From: Pseudomonas baetica
GTDB lineage: Bacteria; Pseudomonadota; Gammaproteobacteria; Pseudomonadales; Pseudomonadaceae
Direction: 5' to 3'
Assembly: GCF_019733355.1 (NCBI RefSeq)
Contig: NZ_JAIHLQ010000013.1
Location: 62,001-126,000, forward strand
DNA: 64,000 bases
Made by a program: the position numbers and the translations under genes. The notes under the pieces were generated by a model. That model saw only the letters and a list, made by a program, of their open reading frames with translations. It was not told the DNA's origin and made no database searches. Shown here piece by piece: positions 38,149 through 47,181 of the stretch; positions within the stretch are counted from its first letter, which is position 1, and the number at the start of each line of letters is the position of its first letter.

Positions 38149-38403
38149 ATGCAAACTCGTGATGACATTTTCAACACCCTGCGCGATGCCCTGGTCGAGC
38201 TGTTCGAACTGGACCCGGCCCGTGTGAGCCTGGACTCCAACCTGTATCAGGATCTGGAAATCGACAGCATCGATGCGGTCGATCTGATTGATCACATCAA
38301 ACGCCAGACCGGCAAGAAAATCGCCGCCGAAGAGTTCAAATCGGTGCGTACCGTTGGTGACGTGGTCGAGGCGGTCTACCGTCTGGTTCAACCGACCGCA
38401 TGA
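38149..38403 (+). CDS. APE acyl carrier protein 2 (ApeF-like)
   Basis: The 84-residue carrier protein has the attachment motif EIDSIDAVDLI. It is clearly diverged from the first carrier, consistent with separate jobs, such as starter loading versus chain extension; which is which cannot be read here. ATG at 38149 sits nine bases after the previous stop, and its own stop overlaps the next start by four bases. Confidence 0.93.
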   Translation: MQTRDDIFNTLRDALVELFELDPARVSLDSNLYQDLEIDSIDAVDLIDHIKRQTGKKIAAEEFKSVRTVGDVVEAVYRLVQPTA

Positions 38404-38945
38404 GCCGATTGATCGGCCTCGGCCTGTTGCTGGCCGGCCTGCTGTACCCCTTTGCGGTGTATTTCGGCATGGAGCACTTCGCCCCGTGGCAGTTCGGACT
38501 GCTGCTGGGCAGCCTGTGGCTGGCGCGGGCACTGACCGGCGAGCGCAAGCCGGGCAGCCTGTGGATGGCCGGCGTGGCCATTGTGTTCTGCCTGCTGCTG
38601 GCGGTGTTCGACAGCCCATTGCTGCTGCGCTGGTACCCCGTGCTGATCAGCGGTTTCATGCTGGTGCTGTTCAGCCTGAGCCTGAAATTCGGCCCACCGA
38701 TGGTCGAACGGCTGGCGCGGCTGCGTGAGCCGCAGTTGCCCGCCAACGCGATTCGCTACACCCGCAAGGTCACCGTAGCGTGGAGCATCTTTTTCTTCTG
38801 CAACGGTTTGTGCGCCGCCCTCCTAACGCTGTGGGCGCCGCTGAATTGGTGGATGTTGTACACCGGCCTGATCTCCTACGGATTGATCGGCCTGATGTTT
38901 GCCATTGAATGGCTGATACGACAACGGGTGAGAGGCCGTACATGA
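38400..38945 (+). CDS. APE cluster membrane protein, COG4648 type (ApeG-like)
   Basis: The 181-residue integral membrane protein has about five or six hydrophobic helices (LIGLGLLLAGLLYPFAVYFGM, SLWMAGVAIVFCLLLAVF, VTVAWSIFFFCNGLCAALLTLW, LISYGLIGLMFAIEWLI) and a short basic C-terminus. Proteins of this kind recur in aryl polyene and related clusters between the carrier proteins and the ligase. Their function is not established; a scaffold for the membrane assembly step is a guess. Both ends are coupled by ATGA overlaps. Confidence 0.75.
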   Translation: MSRLIGLGLLLAGLLYPFAVYFGMEHFAPWQFGLLLGSLWLARALTGERKPGSLWMAGVAIVFCLLLAVFDSPLLLRWYPVLISGFMLVLFSLSLKFGPPMVERLARLREPQLPANAIRYTRKVTVAWSIFFFCNGLCAALLTLWAPLNWWMLYTGLISYGLIGLMFAIEWLIRQRVRGRT

Positions 38946-40621
38946 ACTGGATAAAACTTGAGCAGCTATTGCTCAAGGCCCTGCCGGCGCGAGCGATCAG
39001 CCACGCACCGGCACTCGATCACGCGCAACTGTGTGAGCAGGCGCTAAGCGTTGCCGCCAGCCTGCAAGCTCAGGGTGTGCGGCGTTTGGCCGTGCATCTG
39101 GAGGATGCCGCCGATCTGGCCATCGCCCTGCTAGGCGCCTGGCGCGCAGGGGTCAGCGTGTTGCTGCCCTCGGATCTGCAAGCGCAGACCCGTCAGCGCT
39201 GGTCGAATGAAGTCGACCTGTGGCTGACCGATCAAAGCGGTGACAGCCATTTAGGGGACTTCGCTCAGCCGCCATTGCCCGGCGCGGAGCTGAATCTCGA
39301 TGAGTGCCGCTTGAGCCTGTGTACTTCCGGCTCCAGCGGCGAGCCCAAACGCATCGACAAATCCCTGCGCCAACTGGCCAATGAAGTCCACGCGCTGGAG
39401 CAGCTCTGGGGTGCGGATCTCGGTGAAGCCTGCATCATCGGCAGTGTCGCGACTCAGCACATCTACGGTTTGCTGTTCCGTGTGCTCTGGCCGCTGTGCG
39501 CGGGTCGAACGTTCGTGCGCAAGCAACTGGCCTTCTGCGAAGATTTGCAACGCGCCAGCCGCGAGCACTCGACCTTTGCCTGGGTCGCCAGCCCGGCGCT
39601 GCTCAAGCGCATGGGTGACAACCTCGACTGGCCGGCCCTGAGCGCAGTGCGCCGGGTATTTTCCTCCGGTGGCGCGCTGCCGGCAGAAGCCGCACAGAGC
39701 CTGCATCAACGCCTGCAACAGTGGCCGACGGAAATCCTCGGCAGCTCGGAAACCGGTGGCATCGCTTGGCGTCAGGGCGCAGCGCTGTGGCAACCCTTCG
39801 CCGACGTCGAACTGACTCAGGACAACGACGGCGCACTGTTGATCGCCTCACCCTATCTGCCCGCCGGGCATGTCGAACACACCGCCGACGCTGCACGCAT
39901 CAGCGCCGATGGTCGTTTCGAACTGCTCGGGCGACTGGACCGGATCGTCAAACTCGAAGAAAAACGCATCTCGCTGCCAATGCTGGAGCACGCCTTGGTC
40001 GCCCACGATTGGGTCGCTGAAGCGCGTCTGGGTGTGGTGCAGGAAAACCGTGCATCGCTGGGCGCCTTGCTGGTGCTCAGCGAGTCTGGCCTGTTTGCCC
40101 TGCGTGAACATGGCCGCCGCAGCCTCACAGAAGCCCTGCGCAAGCACCTCAGTGAGCATTGCGAAGCCCTCGCGCTGCCGCGTCGCTGGCGTCTGCTGCG
40201 TCAATTACCGCTGAACAGCCAAGGCAAGCTGCCGCAGGCCGATGTCGAAGCGCTACTGCTGGCGCCCCGGCCGAAAGCCCCCGACGTGCTGGAACAGCTC
40301 GAAATCGACGGTGAATGGAGCCTGCAACTCAGTGTTCCACCGGACCTGGCCTATTTCAGCGGCCACTTTCCCAAAGCCCCGGTGTTGCCGGGCGTGGTGC
40401 AAGTGGAATGGGCGCTGAACCTCGGCCGTCAACTGCTGAACCTGCCCGGCACGTTTGTTGGCATGGAAGTGTTGAAGTTTCAGCAACTGGTGCGCCCCGG
40501 CGATGAAATTCAGCTGCACCTGCGCTTCGATCCCGAACGCAGCAAGCTGTATTTCGCCTATCGCAACGACACCGCCACCTGCTCCAGCGGCCGGATTTTG
40601 CTGGAGACCGCTCATGCATAA
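38942..40621 (+). CDS. APE acyl/aryl-ACP ligase fused to a hotdog dehydratase (ApeH-ApeI fusion)
   Basis: The 559-residue protein starts at ATG 38942 (MNWIKLEQLLLK). Residues 1-440 are an AMP-binding ligase with the P-loop CTSGSSGEPK and later LLGRLDRIVKLEEKRISL, which would activate the aromatic starter acid as an adenylate and load it on a carrier protein. Residues from about 450 are a FabZ-like dehydratase with GHFPKAPVLPG and VVQVEWA, containing the catalytic His and acidic residue. In the E. coli cluster I recall these as separate proteins (ApeH and ApeI), so the fusion couples starter activation with a dehydratase. Confidence in both domains is high. Confidence 0.88.
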   Translation: MNWIKLEQLLLKALPARAISHAPALDHAQLCEQALSVAASLQAQGVRRLAVHLEDAADLAIALLGAWRAGVSVLLPSDLQAQTRQRWSNEVDLWLTDQSGDSHLGDFAQPPLPGAELNLDECRLSLCTSGSSGEPKRIDKSLRQLANEVHALEQLWGADLGEACIIGSVATQHIYGLLFRVLWPLCAGRTFVRKQLAFCEDLQRASREHSTFAWVASPALLKRMGDNLDWPALSAVRRVFSSGGALPAEAAQSLHQRLQQWPTEILGSSETGGIAWRQGAALWQPFADVELTQDNDGALLIASPYLPAGHVEHTADAARISADGRFELLGRLDRIVKLEEKRISLPMLEHALVAHDWVAEARLGVVQENRASLGALLVLSESGLFALREHGRRSLTEALRKHLSEHCEALALPRRWRLLRQLPLNSQGKLPQADVEALLLAPRPKAPDVLEQLEIDGEWSLQLSVPPDLAYFSGHFPKAPVLPGVVQVEWALNLGRQLLNLPGTFVGMEVLKFQQLVRPGDEIQLHLRFDPERSKLYFAYRNDTATCSSGRILLETAHA

Positions 40622-41348
40622 CCCCTGCGCCGTGATCCCGGTCTACAACCATGAAACCGCGATCACCACCGTGATCGAGGCCCTGCTCGCCCAAGGCCTG
40701 CCATGCATTCTGGTGGACGACGCGAGCACGCCGTCCTGCGCGCGCGTGCTCGAGGGTCTGGCCGAACGCGACAACGTTTTTCTGGTGCGCCTGACTGCCA
40801 ATCAGGGCAAGGGCGGCGCGGTGATGACCGGCCTGCGCGAAGCCGCAAGACTGGGTTTCAGCCATGCACTGCAGGTCGATGCCGACGGCCAGCATGACTT
40901 GCACGACGTCGCTCGTTTCGTCGAAGAATCCCGAGCGCATCCACAAGCGATGATTTGCGGTTATCCGCTGTTCGATGAGAGCGTGCCCAAGGGCCGTTTG
41001 TACGCCCGCTACCTGACCCATGTGATGGTGTGGATCAACACGCTCTCGCTGCAGATCCGCGATTCGATGTGCGGTTTTCGGGTGTATCCGCTGGCCTCGA
41101 CGCTGGCGTTGATCAACTCGGCGAAAGTCGGCAAACGCATGGATTTCGACTCGGACATTCTGGTGCGCCTGTCGTGGCGCAATCAACCGATGCGCTGGCT
41201 GCAAACCAGCGTGCATTACCCGTTGGATGGCGTCTCGCACTTCCGTCTGTTCCACGACAACGCACTGATTTCCAGCATGCACACCCGGTTGTTCTTCGGC
41301 ATGTTGCTGCGCTTTCCGCTGATCCTCTGGCGGCGGTGGCGCCGATGA
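40614..41348 (+). CDS. APE family 2 glycosyltransferase
   Basis: The 244-residue GT-A fold enzyme starts at ATG 40614 (MHNPCAVIPVYNHE), overlapping the ligase gene by eight bases. It has the nucleotide-sugar motif LVDDAST and the metal-binding DADGQHD near residue 90, as in GT2 enzymes such as dolichyl-phosphate mannose synthase. It has hydrophobic residues but no clear multi-pass membrane domain. Together with the next acyltransferase it probably builds the glycolipid anchor that carries the polyene in the outer membrane. Confidence 0.85.
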   Translation: MHNPCAVIPVYNHETAITTVIEALLAQGLPCILVDDASTPSCARVLEGLAERDNVFLVRLTANQGKGGAVMTGLREAARLGFSHALQVDADGQHDLHDVARFVEESRAHPQAMICGYPLFDESVPKGRLYARYLTHVMVWINTLSLQIRDSMCGFRVYPLASTLALINSAKVGKRMDFDSDILVRLSWRNQPMRWLQTSVHYPLDGVSHFRLFHDNALISSMHTRLFFGMLLRFPLILWRRWRR

Positions 41349-42292
41349 ATACCGAGACCGACAAAAAACACTGGGCCGACCGCGAGGAACGCGGCAGTTT
41401 CCTGTTGATGAAATTCACCGCGCTCGCCGCCAAAGTCCTTGGACGTCGGCTGCTGAGCCCATTGCTGTACGGCATCGTCCTGTACTTTTTCCTGTTTGGG
41501 CGAGTCGCGCGGCGCAGTACCTGGCAATACCAGCAACGCCTGGCCGACTGGAGCCTGCGTGAAGACTTGCAGCCGAACCATTGGCGGGTGTTCGGCCAGT
41601 TCATGGCCTTCGCCGATTCGATGCTCGACAAGCTCGACGTGTGGAACGGCAAACTCAAAATCGAGCAGATCGAAATCATCGATCCGGCGCTGCTGCGCAA
41701 TCAGTTGCGCGGCAGTCGCGGGCAACTGCTGGTCGGCGCGCACCTGGGCAATCTCGAAGTGTGCCGCGCACTGGCCGAGATCGGCGAAAAGGTCACCATG
41801 AATGTGCTGGTACACACCAAGCACGCCGAGCAGTTCAACCGTTTGCTCGGCGAGGCCGGGGCGACCAATCTGCGCCTGATTCAGGTCAGCGAACTCGACC
41901 CGGTGATCATGCTGCAACTGCACGAACGCCTGGAGCGTGGCGAGTGGCTGGCGATTGCCGGCGACCGCGTGCCTTTGCACGGTGGGCGCAGCGTGACCGT
42001 CGATTTTCTTGGCCACCCGGCACCGTTCCCACAGGGGCCATGGCTGCTGGCCGGTCTGCTCAAATGCCCGGTCAACCTGCTGATGTGCCTCAAGCAACCC
42101 GATGGCCACTACCGCCTGACCCTCGAACCGTTCGCTGACGCCGTGGTGTGGAAGCGCAGCGAGCGCGAGCAGGTCATTCATCAGTGGGCGACCCGCTATG
42201 CGCAGCGCCTGAGTCACTATTGCCTCGAAGCGCCGCAACAATGGTTCAACTTTTACCCTTTCTGGAAGACCGATGACGACGCCAACCCATGA
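41345..42292 (+). CDS. APE LpxL/HtrB-like lipid acyltransferase
   Basis: The 315-residue inner-membrane-associated enzyme starts at ATG 41345, overlapping the glycosyltransferase stop. The hydrophobic helix near 34-52 and the HX4E motif AHLGNLE (about 138-144) match the lipid A late-acyltransferase superfamily. It probably transfers an acyl chain to the sugar lipid made by the preceding enzyme. In some aryl polyene clusters the GT2 and acyltransferase parts are, I believe, one polypeptide; here they are two coupled genes. Confidence 0.85.
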   Translation: MNTETDKKHWADREERGSFLLMKFTALAAKVLGRRLLSPLLYGIVLYFFLFGRVARRSTWQYQQRLADWSLREDLQPNHWRVFGQFMAFADSMLDKLDVWNGKLKIEQIEIIDPALLRNQLRGSRGQLLVGAHLGNLEVCRALAEIGEKVTMNVLVHTKHAEQFNRLLGEAGATNLRLIQVSELDPVIMLQLHERLERGEWLAIAGDRVPLHGGRSVTVDFLGHPAPFPQGPWLLAGLLKCPVNLLMCLKQPDGHYRLTLEPFADAVVWKRSEREQVIHQWATRYAQRLSHYCLEAPQQWFNFYPFWKTDDDANP

Positions 42293-43817
42293 GCCGGTAA
42301 CCTTCGGCGAACGCCCTTTGCGCATCGAAGACGTGCTGGCCCTGGCCAACCGTCAGGCGCCCGTGCAGTTGCAGAGCGACGCGGTTTACCGTGAACGCAT
42401 CGCCAAAGGCGCACGGTTCCTCGATTCGCTGCTGGACAAGGAAGGCGTGATCTACGGCGTGACCACCGGTTACGGCGATTCCTGCGTGGTCGCGGTGCCG
42501 CTGCATCACGTCGAAGCGCTGCCGCGTCATCTCTACACTTTCCACGGTTGCGGATTGGGCAAACTGCTCGACGCCCAAGCCACCCGCGCCGTGCTGGCGG
42601 CGCGCTTGCAGTCGCTGTGCCACGGTGTTTCCGGGGTGCGGATTGAACTGCTCGAGCGTCTGCACGCCTTCCTCGAATACGACATCCTGCCGCTGATCCC
42701 CGAAGAGGGTTCTGTCGGCGCCAGCGGCGACCTGACGCCGCTGTCCTACGTTGCGGCAACGCTGTCCGGTGAACGTGAAGTGATGTTCCGTGGCGAACGC
42801 CGTCAGGCTGCCGATGTGCATCGCGAACTCGGTTGGACGCCGCTGGTGTTGCGCCCCAAAGAAGCGCTGGCACTGATGAACGGCACCGCTGTGATGACCG
42901 GCCTCGCCTGCCTCGCCTACGCCCGCGCCGATTACCTGCTGCAACTGGCCACGCGCATCACCGCGCTCAACGTGGTGGCGCTGCAAGGCAATCCGGAGCA
43001 CTTCGACGAGCGCCTGTTCGCCGCCAAGCCGCATCCGGGGCAAATGCAGGTCGCCGCGTGGCTGCGCAAGGATCTGGCCATCGACGCGCCGACTGCGCCG
43101 CTGCATCGTTTGCAGGATCGCTATTCGCTGCGCTGCGCCCCGCACGTGCTCGGCGTACTGGCCGACAGCCTGAACTGGCTGCGTTCGTTTATCGAGACCG
43201 AACTCAACAGCGCCAACGACAACCCGATCATCGACGCCGAAGCCGAGCGCGTATTGCACGGTGGGCACTTCTACGGCGGGCACATCGCGTTCGCCATGGA
43301 CAGCCTGAAAAACCTCGTGGCCAACGTGGCCGATCTGCTCGACCGTCAACTGGCGTTGCTGGTGGACGAGCGTTACAACCACGGCTTGCCGAGCAATCTG
43401 TCCGGCGCTACGGCTGATCGGGCGATGCTTAACCACGGCTTCAAGGCTGTGCAGATCGGCACCAGCGCCTGGACCGCCGAAGCGTTGAAAAACACCATGC
43501 CGGCCAGCGTTTTCTCGCGCTCCACCGAGTGCCACAACCAGGACAAGGTGAGCATGGGCACCATCGCTGCCCGCGACGCGATCCGCGTGCTGGAACTGAC
43601 CGAACAGGTTGCCGCCGCCACGCTGCTGGCCGCGAACCAAGGCGTGTGGCTGCGAGGTCAGGCCGCAGACGCTCGGCCACTGCCACCCGCACTGGCCGCG
43701 ATGCACGAGGAACTCGCCCATGACTTCCCGCCGGTCATCGAAGACCGTGCACTGGAAGGCGAACTGCGCCTGTGCCTGCAACGCATCGCCGCGCAACACT
43801 GGAGGTTGCATGCGTAG
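42273..43817 (+). CDS. Aromatic amino-acid ammonia-lyase (HAL/PAL/TAL family) of the APE cluster
   Basis: The 514-residue MIO-type lyase starts at ATG 42273, overlapping the previous gene by 20 bases. The Ala-Ser-Gly triad that cyclises to the electrophilic MIO cofactor is at 150-152 (SVGASGDLTP); GVTTGYG holds the catalytic Tyr. NGTAVMTG, NSANDNPII and SMGTIAARDA are conserved. The ring-selectivity pair aligned with the Ser-His of histidine ammonia-lyase reads Phe90-His91, so histidine is unlikely; tyrosine or another aromatic residue, giving a cinnamic-type starter for the polyene, fits the context. The absence of other hut genes supports a biosynthetic role. Confidence 0.88.
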   Translation: MTTPTHEPVTFGERPLRIEDVLALANRQAPVQLQSDAVYRERIAKGARFLDSLLDKEGVIYGVTTGYGDSCVVAVPLHHVEALPRHLYTFHGCGLGKLLDAQATRAVLAARLQSLCHGVSGVRIELLERLHAFLEYDILPLIPEEGSVGASGDLTPLSYVAATLSGEREVMFRGERRQAADVHRELGWTPLVLRPKEALALMNGTAVMTGLACLAYARADYLLQLATRITALNVVALQGNPEHFDERLFAAKPHPGQMQVAAWLRKDLAIDAPTAPLHRLQDRYSLRCAPHVLGVLADSLNWLRSFIETELNSANDNPIIDAEAERVLHGGHFYGGHIAFAMDSLKNLVANVADLLDRQLALLVDERYNHGLPSNLSGATADRAMLNHGFKAVQIGTSAWTAEALKNTMPASVFSRSTECHNQDKVSMGTIAARDAIRVLELTEQVAAATLLAANQGVWLRGQAADARPLPPALAAMHEELAHDFPPVIEDRALEGELRLCLQRIAAQHWRLHA

Positions 43818-44235
43818 TGCCGGAGTGCTTCACGCCGATACGGAAATCCTCGTACCGTTCTTTGACGTCGATACCATGCACGTGGTCTGGCACGGCCATT
43901 ACGTCAAATACCTCGAAGTGGCGCGTTGCGCGCTGCTGGACAAGATCGGCCACAACTACACACACATGGTCGAGTCCGGTTACGCCTGGCCGATCATCGA
44001 CCTGCAACTGCGCTATGTGCGTGGCGCGGTGTTCGGCCAGAAGCTGAACGTGCGCGCCAGTCTGGTCGAGTGGGAAAACCGTCTTAAGATCAACTACCTG
44101 ATCACCGACCTACAAACCGGCGAACGCCTGACCCGCGCCAGCTCGGTGCAGGTCGCGGTCGAGGTCAGCCGTCGCGAGATGCAACTGGCCTCGCCGAAAG
44201 TCTTCACCGATGCCGTGGAAAGGATGCTGCGATGA
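43810..44235 (+). CDS. APE 4-hydroxybenzoyl-CoA-type thioesterase (ApeK-like)
   Basis: The 141-residue hotdog thioesterase starts at ATG 43810 after GGAGG. FDVDTMHVVWHGHYVKYLEVAR contains the catalytic Asp of the 4HBT group (written in two parts: FDVDTMHVVWH, then GHYVKYLEVAR). It could release the finished aryl polyene from its carrier or clear misloaded units. The gene overlaps the lyase by eight bases and the next gene by four bases. Confidence 0.88.
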   Translation: MRSAGVLHADTEILVPFFDVDTMHVVWHGHYVKYLEVARCALLDKIGHNYTHMVESGYAWPIIDLQLRYVRGAVFGQKLNVRASLVEWENRLKINYLITDLQTGERLTRASSVQVAVEVSRREMQLASPKVFTDAVERMLR

Positions 44236-44834
44236 ACCTGTTTCTTAGAAGTCTCGGCGCGCTGGCGCTGTTGGCCGTGTCGACGTTGGCCAACGCCTTC
44301 GACCTGCAACAGCTCAGCGAGCAACTGGCCAAACCGGACGTGATCCACGGCCAGTTCATTCAGGAAAAACACCTGCGCGCCCTGCCTCAGCCGCTGGTCA
44401 GCAAGGGCCGTTTCGTCCTCGCCAAAAATCTTGGCCTGCTCTGGCGGCTGAAAACCCCGCTGCAGCAAGACTACCGCATCAGCGCCAAAGGCATTGCCCG
44501 GCGTGACGCCAGTGGCTGGCAATGGCTGCCGAACAAGAGCGCCGGGGCTGAACAGAACCGTTTGTTCCTCGCCGTGCTGCAAGGTGATAGCAGCGGTCTG
44601 CAACGGGATTTCGAACTGGCCCTGAGCGGCGATGCGCAGAAGTGGACACTGACCCTGACCCCGCGCTCGTTGCTGCTCAAGCAAGTGTTCAACCAGATCA
44701 ACATCAACGGCGGCGCACTGGTGCAAACCATCGAACTGCTGGAAACCCAGGGCGACAGCACCGTACTGCGCATGCAGGACAGCACCGCCGACCAACCGCT
44801 GAGCGACGCGGAGCAACATGACTTTGCCGAGTGA
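44232..44834 (+). CDS. LolA-like periplasmic carrier of the APE cluster (ApeL-like)
   Basis: The 200-residue protein has a Sec signal (MNLFLRSLGALALLAVSTLANA) and a mature part rich in beta strands resembling the lipoprotein carrier LolA (DVIHGQFIQEKHL, SKGRFVLAKNLGLLWRL). It probably accepts the hydrophobic polyene lipid from the exporter and carries it across the periplasm to the outer membrane. The stop lies inside the start of the exporter gene (17-base overlap), so the two are translated together. Confidence 0.88.
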   Translation: MNLFLRSLGALALLAVSTLANAFDLQQLSEQLAKPDVIHGQFIQEKHLRALPQPLVSKGRFVLAKNLGLLWRLKTPLQQDYRISAKGIARRDASGWQWLPNKSAGAEQNRLFLAVLQGDSSGLQRDFELALSGDAQKWTLTLTPRSLLLKQVFNQININGGALVQTIELLETQGDSTVLRMQDSTADQPLSDAEQHDFAE

Positions 44835-47181
44835 ACGCAGGCTGCCGTGGCTGTTTCTGATCCTGCTGCTGGCGGTGATCGCACTGGCCGGTTGGCAGTG
44901 GCGCAACGGTGCGCCGTTGTCGGCCAACCTGATGGAACTGGTGCCGGGCACAAACCCTGACGCCCTCCAATTGCGCGCCGAACAACGCATGCAGGAACCG
45001 CTCAACCGCGAAATGCTGGTGCTGGTCGGCCACACTGATCGTCAGCAAGCGGTGGCCATGGCCCAGACCCTGGGCGAGCAATGGCAAGCCAGCGGACTGT
45101 TCGAAACAGTGCAGTGGAACCTGCAAGCGGACCTGCCGGCCCTGCGCACGCAACTGCTGGACGGCCGGCTGGCGATGCTCTCGGCGAATGATCGGCAGTT
45201 GCTCAGTGAACATCCCGACGCCTTCATCCAGCAACGGGTGCAGGCGCTGTACGACCCCTTTACCGGCTTCAGTCTGGTACCCAGTCAGGATGACTGGCTG
45301 GGTCTGACCGGGCGCATCCAGAACAGCCAGCCCAAGCACGGCGCAGTGCAACTGGACATCGGCAGCGGTGCATTGGTCGCTGATGCCGACGGCAAGAGCT
45401 GGGTCATGCTGCGCGCGCGCACCACTGGCAACGCCTTCGACATGAACCTGCCGCTGCAAGTCGCCGCCCTGCTGCAAAACAGCCGCGAGCAAGCGGCTAA
45501 ATCAGACGTGCAACTGCTGGCCGCCAGCGGTCTGCTGTACGCGGCCAATGGTCAACAGCAAGCCACTCGCGAGATGACCTGGGTCGGCGGCGGTGCCACC
45601 GTCGGTGTTTTGTTGCTGCTATTGCTCGCCTTTCGCCGATGGCAGGTGTTGCTGGCGTTTATGCCGGTGCTGGTCGGCATGTTGTTTGGTGCGGTGACGT
45701 GTGTGGCGCTGTTCGGCCACATGCATGTGATGACGCTGGTACTGGGCTCCAGCCTGATTGGCGTGGCGGTGGATTACCCGCTGCACTACCTGTCCAAGAG
45801 CTGGAGTTTCAAGCCCTGGCGCAGTTGGCCGGCCTTGCGTCTGACCCTGCCCGGGCTGACCTTGAGCCTGATCACCAGCGCCATCGGTTATCTGGCACTG
45901 GCGTGGACGCCCTTCCCGGCGCTGACCCAAATTGCCGTGTTCTCCGCCGCCGGGTTGCTCGGTGCGTACCTGTCGGCGGTGTGCCTGCTGCCGGCGCTGT
46001 TGAGGAATGTCGAACTGCGCCCGGCACAATGGCCACTGCATCTGGCCGAGCGTCTGGTGAATTTGCGAGAAAGGCTGCTCGAACACATCCGCACACCGGT
46101 GCTGTTGGCGCTGCTGATCGCCTTCTGCATCGGCGGCCTGGTACAACTGCAAAGCAAAAACGACATCCGCCAATGGGTCGGCACGCCACAACGCCTGACC
46201 GATGAAGCGCAGACCATCGCACGCATCACCGGCTATCAGCCGACCAGCCAGTTCTTCCTGATTCGCGCAACCAATCAGCAGCAATTGCTCGAACGTCAGG
46301 CCGCGCTAAGCGGGCGTCTGCAACAACTGGTCAACCTCGACAAGCTGCAAGGGTATCTGGCGCTCGATCAACTGGTCAGCCCGCCTGGTCAGCAGCAGAA
46401 CGTACGCGATGCGTTGAACAAACTGGCGCAGCACTGGCAACCGCTGCTCGACCTCGGCGTGCCCCTCGCCGCGCTGCAAAACGAACTGCAACAGCTACAA
46501 AATCTACCCGCCAAGGACATCGACGCCGCGCTGGCCGGCCCACTTGGCGAACCCTATCGCACGCTATGGCTGGGCCCGACCGAGCAGGGCGTTGCGGCGA
46601 TGACCAGCCTGCAAGGCCTGAACAACCCGGCGCTGTTGCGGGTGCAGACGCAAGACCTGCCGGGCGTTGTCCTGGTGGATCGTCTCGGCAAGCTCAATGA
46701 TGTTTTCGCCGCGACCCAGGTCAGCGCCGCCGAACTGAAACTCGCCTCCTGCGTGTTGATCGTACTGGTGCTGATCGTGCCGTTCGGTTTAGTCGGCGCG
46801 TTGCGCATCGTGGCCCTGCCATTACTCGCGGCGCTGTGCAGCCTGGCCAGTCTTGGCTGGCTCGGCCAGCCGCTGACTCTGTTCAGTCTGTTCGGCTTGT
46901 TGCTGGTCACGGCCATCAGCGTCGATTACGCGATCCTCATGCGTGAGCAGGTTGGCGGCGCGGCGGTCAGCCTGCTCGGCACGTTGCTGGCCGCCGTGAC
47001 GACGTGGCTGTCATTCGGCCTGCTGGCGGTGTCGAGCACACCGGCGGTGAGCAACTTCGGTCTGTCAGTGAGCCTCGGACTGGCCTTCAGCTTCATTCTT
47101 GCCCCTTGGGCCGGGCGTCATGTCCACACGCCCCTGAATACCACCGCCATCGCGCCCGAGAGTTCACATGCCCATCATTGA
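44818..47181 (+). CDS. MMPL/RND-family exporter of the APE cluster (ApeM-like)
   Basis: The 787-residue membrane protein has one helix at the N-terminus, a periplasmic domain (about 35-245), five helices, a second periplasmic domain (about 435-635) and five or six more helices, the doubled arrangement of RND transporters. The second TM block has SVDYAILMREQ; the first has GVAVDYPLHYLSKS, both with the Asp/Tyr pair seen in MMPL proteins. Without a membrane fusion partner, it fits MMPL lipid exporters. It probably moves the polyene lipid out of the inner membrane to the LolA-like carrier encoded just upstream. Confidence 0.9.
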   Translation: MTLPSERRLPWLFLILLLAVIALAGWQWRNGAPLSANLMELVPGTNPDALQLRAEQRMQEPLNREMLVLVGHTDRQQAVAMAQTLGEQWQASGLFETVQWNLQADLPALRTQLLDGRLAMLSANDRQLLSEHPDAFIQQRVQALYDPFTGFSLVPSQDDWLGLTGRIQNSQPKHGAVQLDIGSGALVADADGKSWVMLRARTTGNAFDMNLPLQVAALLQNSREQAAKSDVQLLAASGLLYAANGQQQATREMTWVGGGATVGVLLLLLLAFRRWQVLLAFMPVLVGMLFGAVTCVALFGHMHVMTLVLGSSLIGVAVDYPLHYLSKSWSFKPWRSWPALRLTLPGLTLSLITSAIGYLALAWTPFPALTQIAVFSAAGLLGAYLSAVCLLPALLRNVELRPAQWPLHLAERLVNLRERLLEHIRTPVLLALLIAFCIGGLVQLQSKNDIRQWVGTPQRLTDEAQTIARITGYQPTSQFFLIRATNQQQLLERQAALSGRLQQLVNLDKLQGYLALDQLVSPPGQQQNVRDALNKLAQHWQPLLDLGVPLAALQNELQQLQNLPAKDIDAALAGPLGEPYRTLWLGPTEQGVAAMTSLQGLNNPALLRVQTQDLPGVVLVDRLGKLNDVFAATQVSAAELKLASCVLIVLVLIVPFGLVGALRIVALPLLAALCSLASLGWLGQPLTLFSLFGLLLVTAISVDYAILMREQVGGAAVSLLGTLLAAVTTWLSFGLLAVSSTPAVSNFGLSVSLGLAFSFILAPWAGRHVHTPLNTTAIAPESSHAHH

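Noticed and set aside
42273..43817. Histidine ammonia-lyase of a histidine utilisation operon
   Set aside because: No hut genes nearby, the selectivity pair differs, and the gene is coupled to APE biosynthesis genes.
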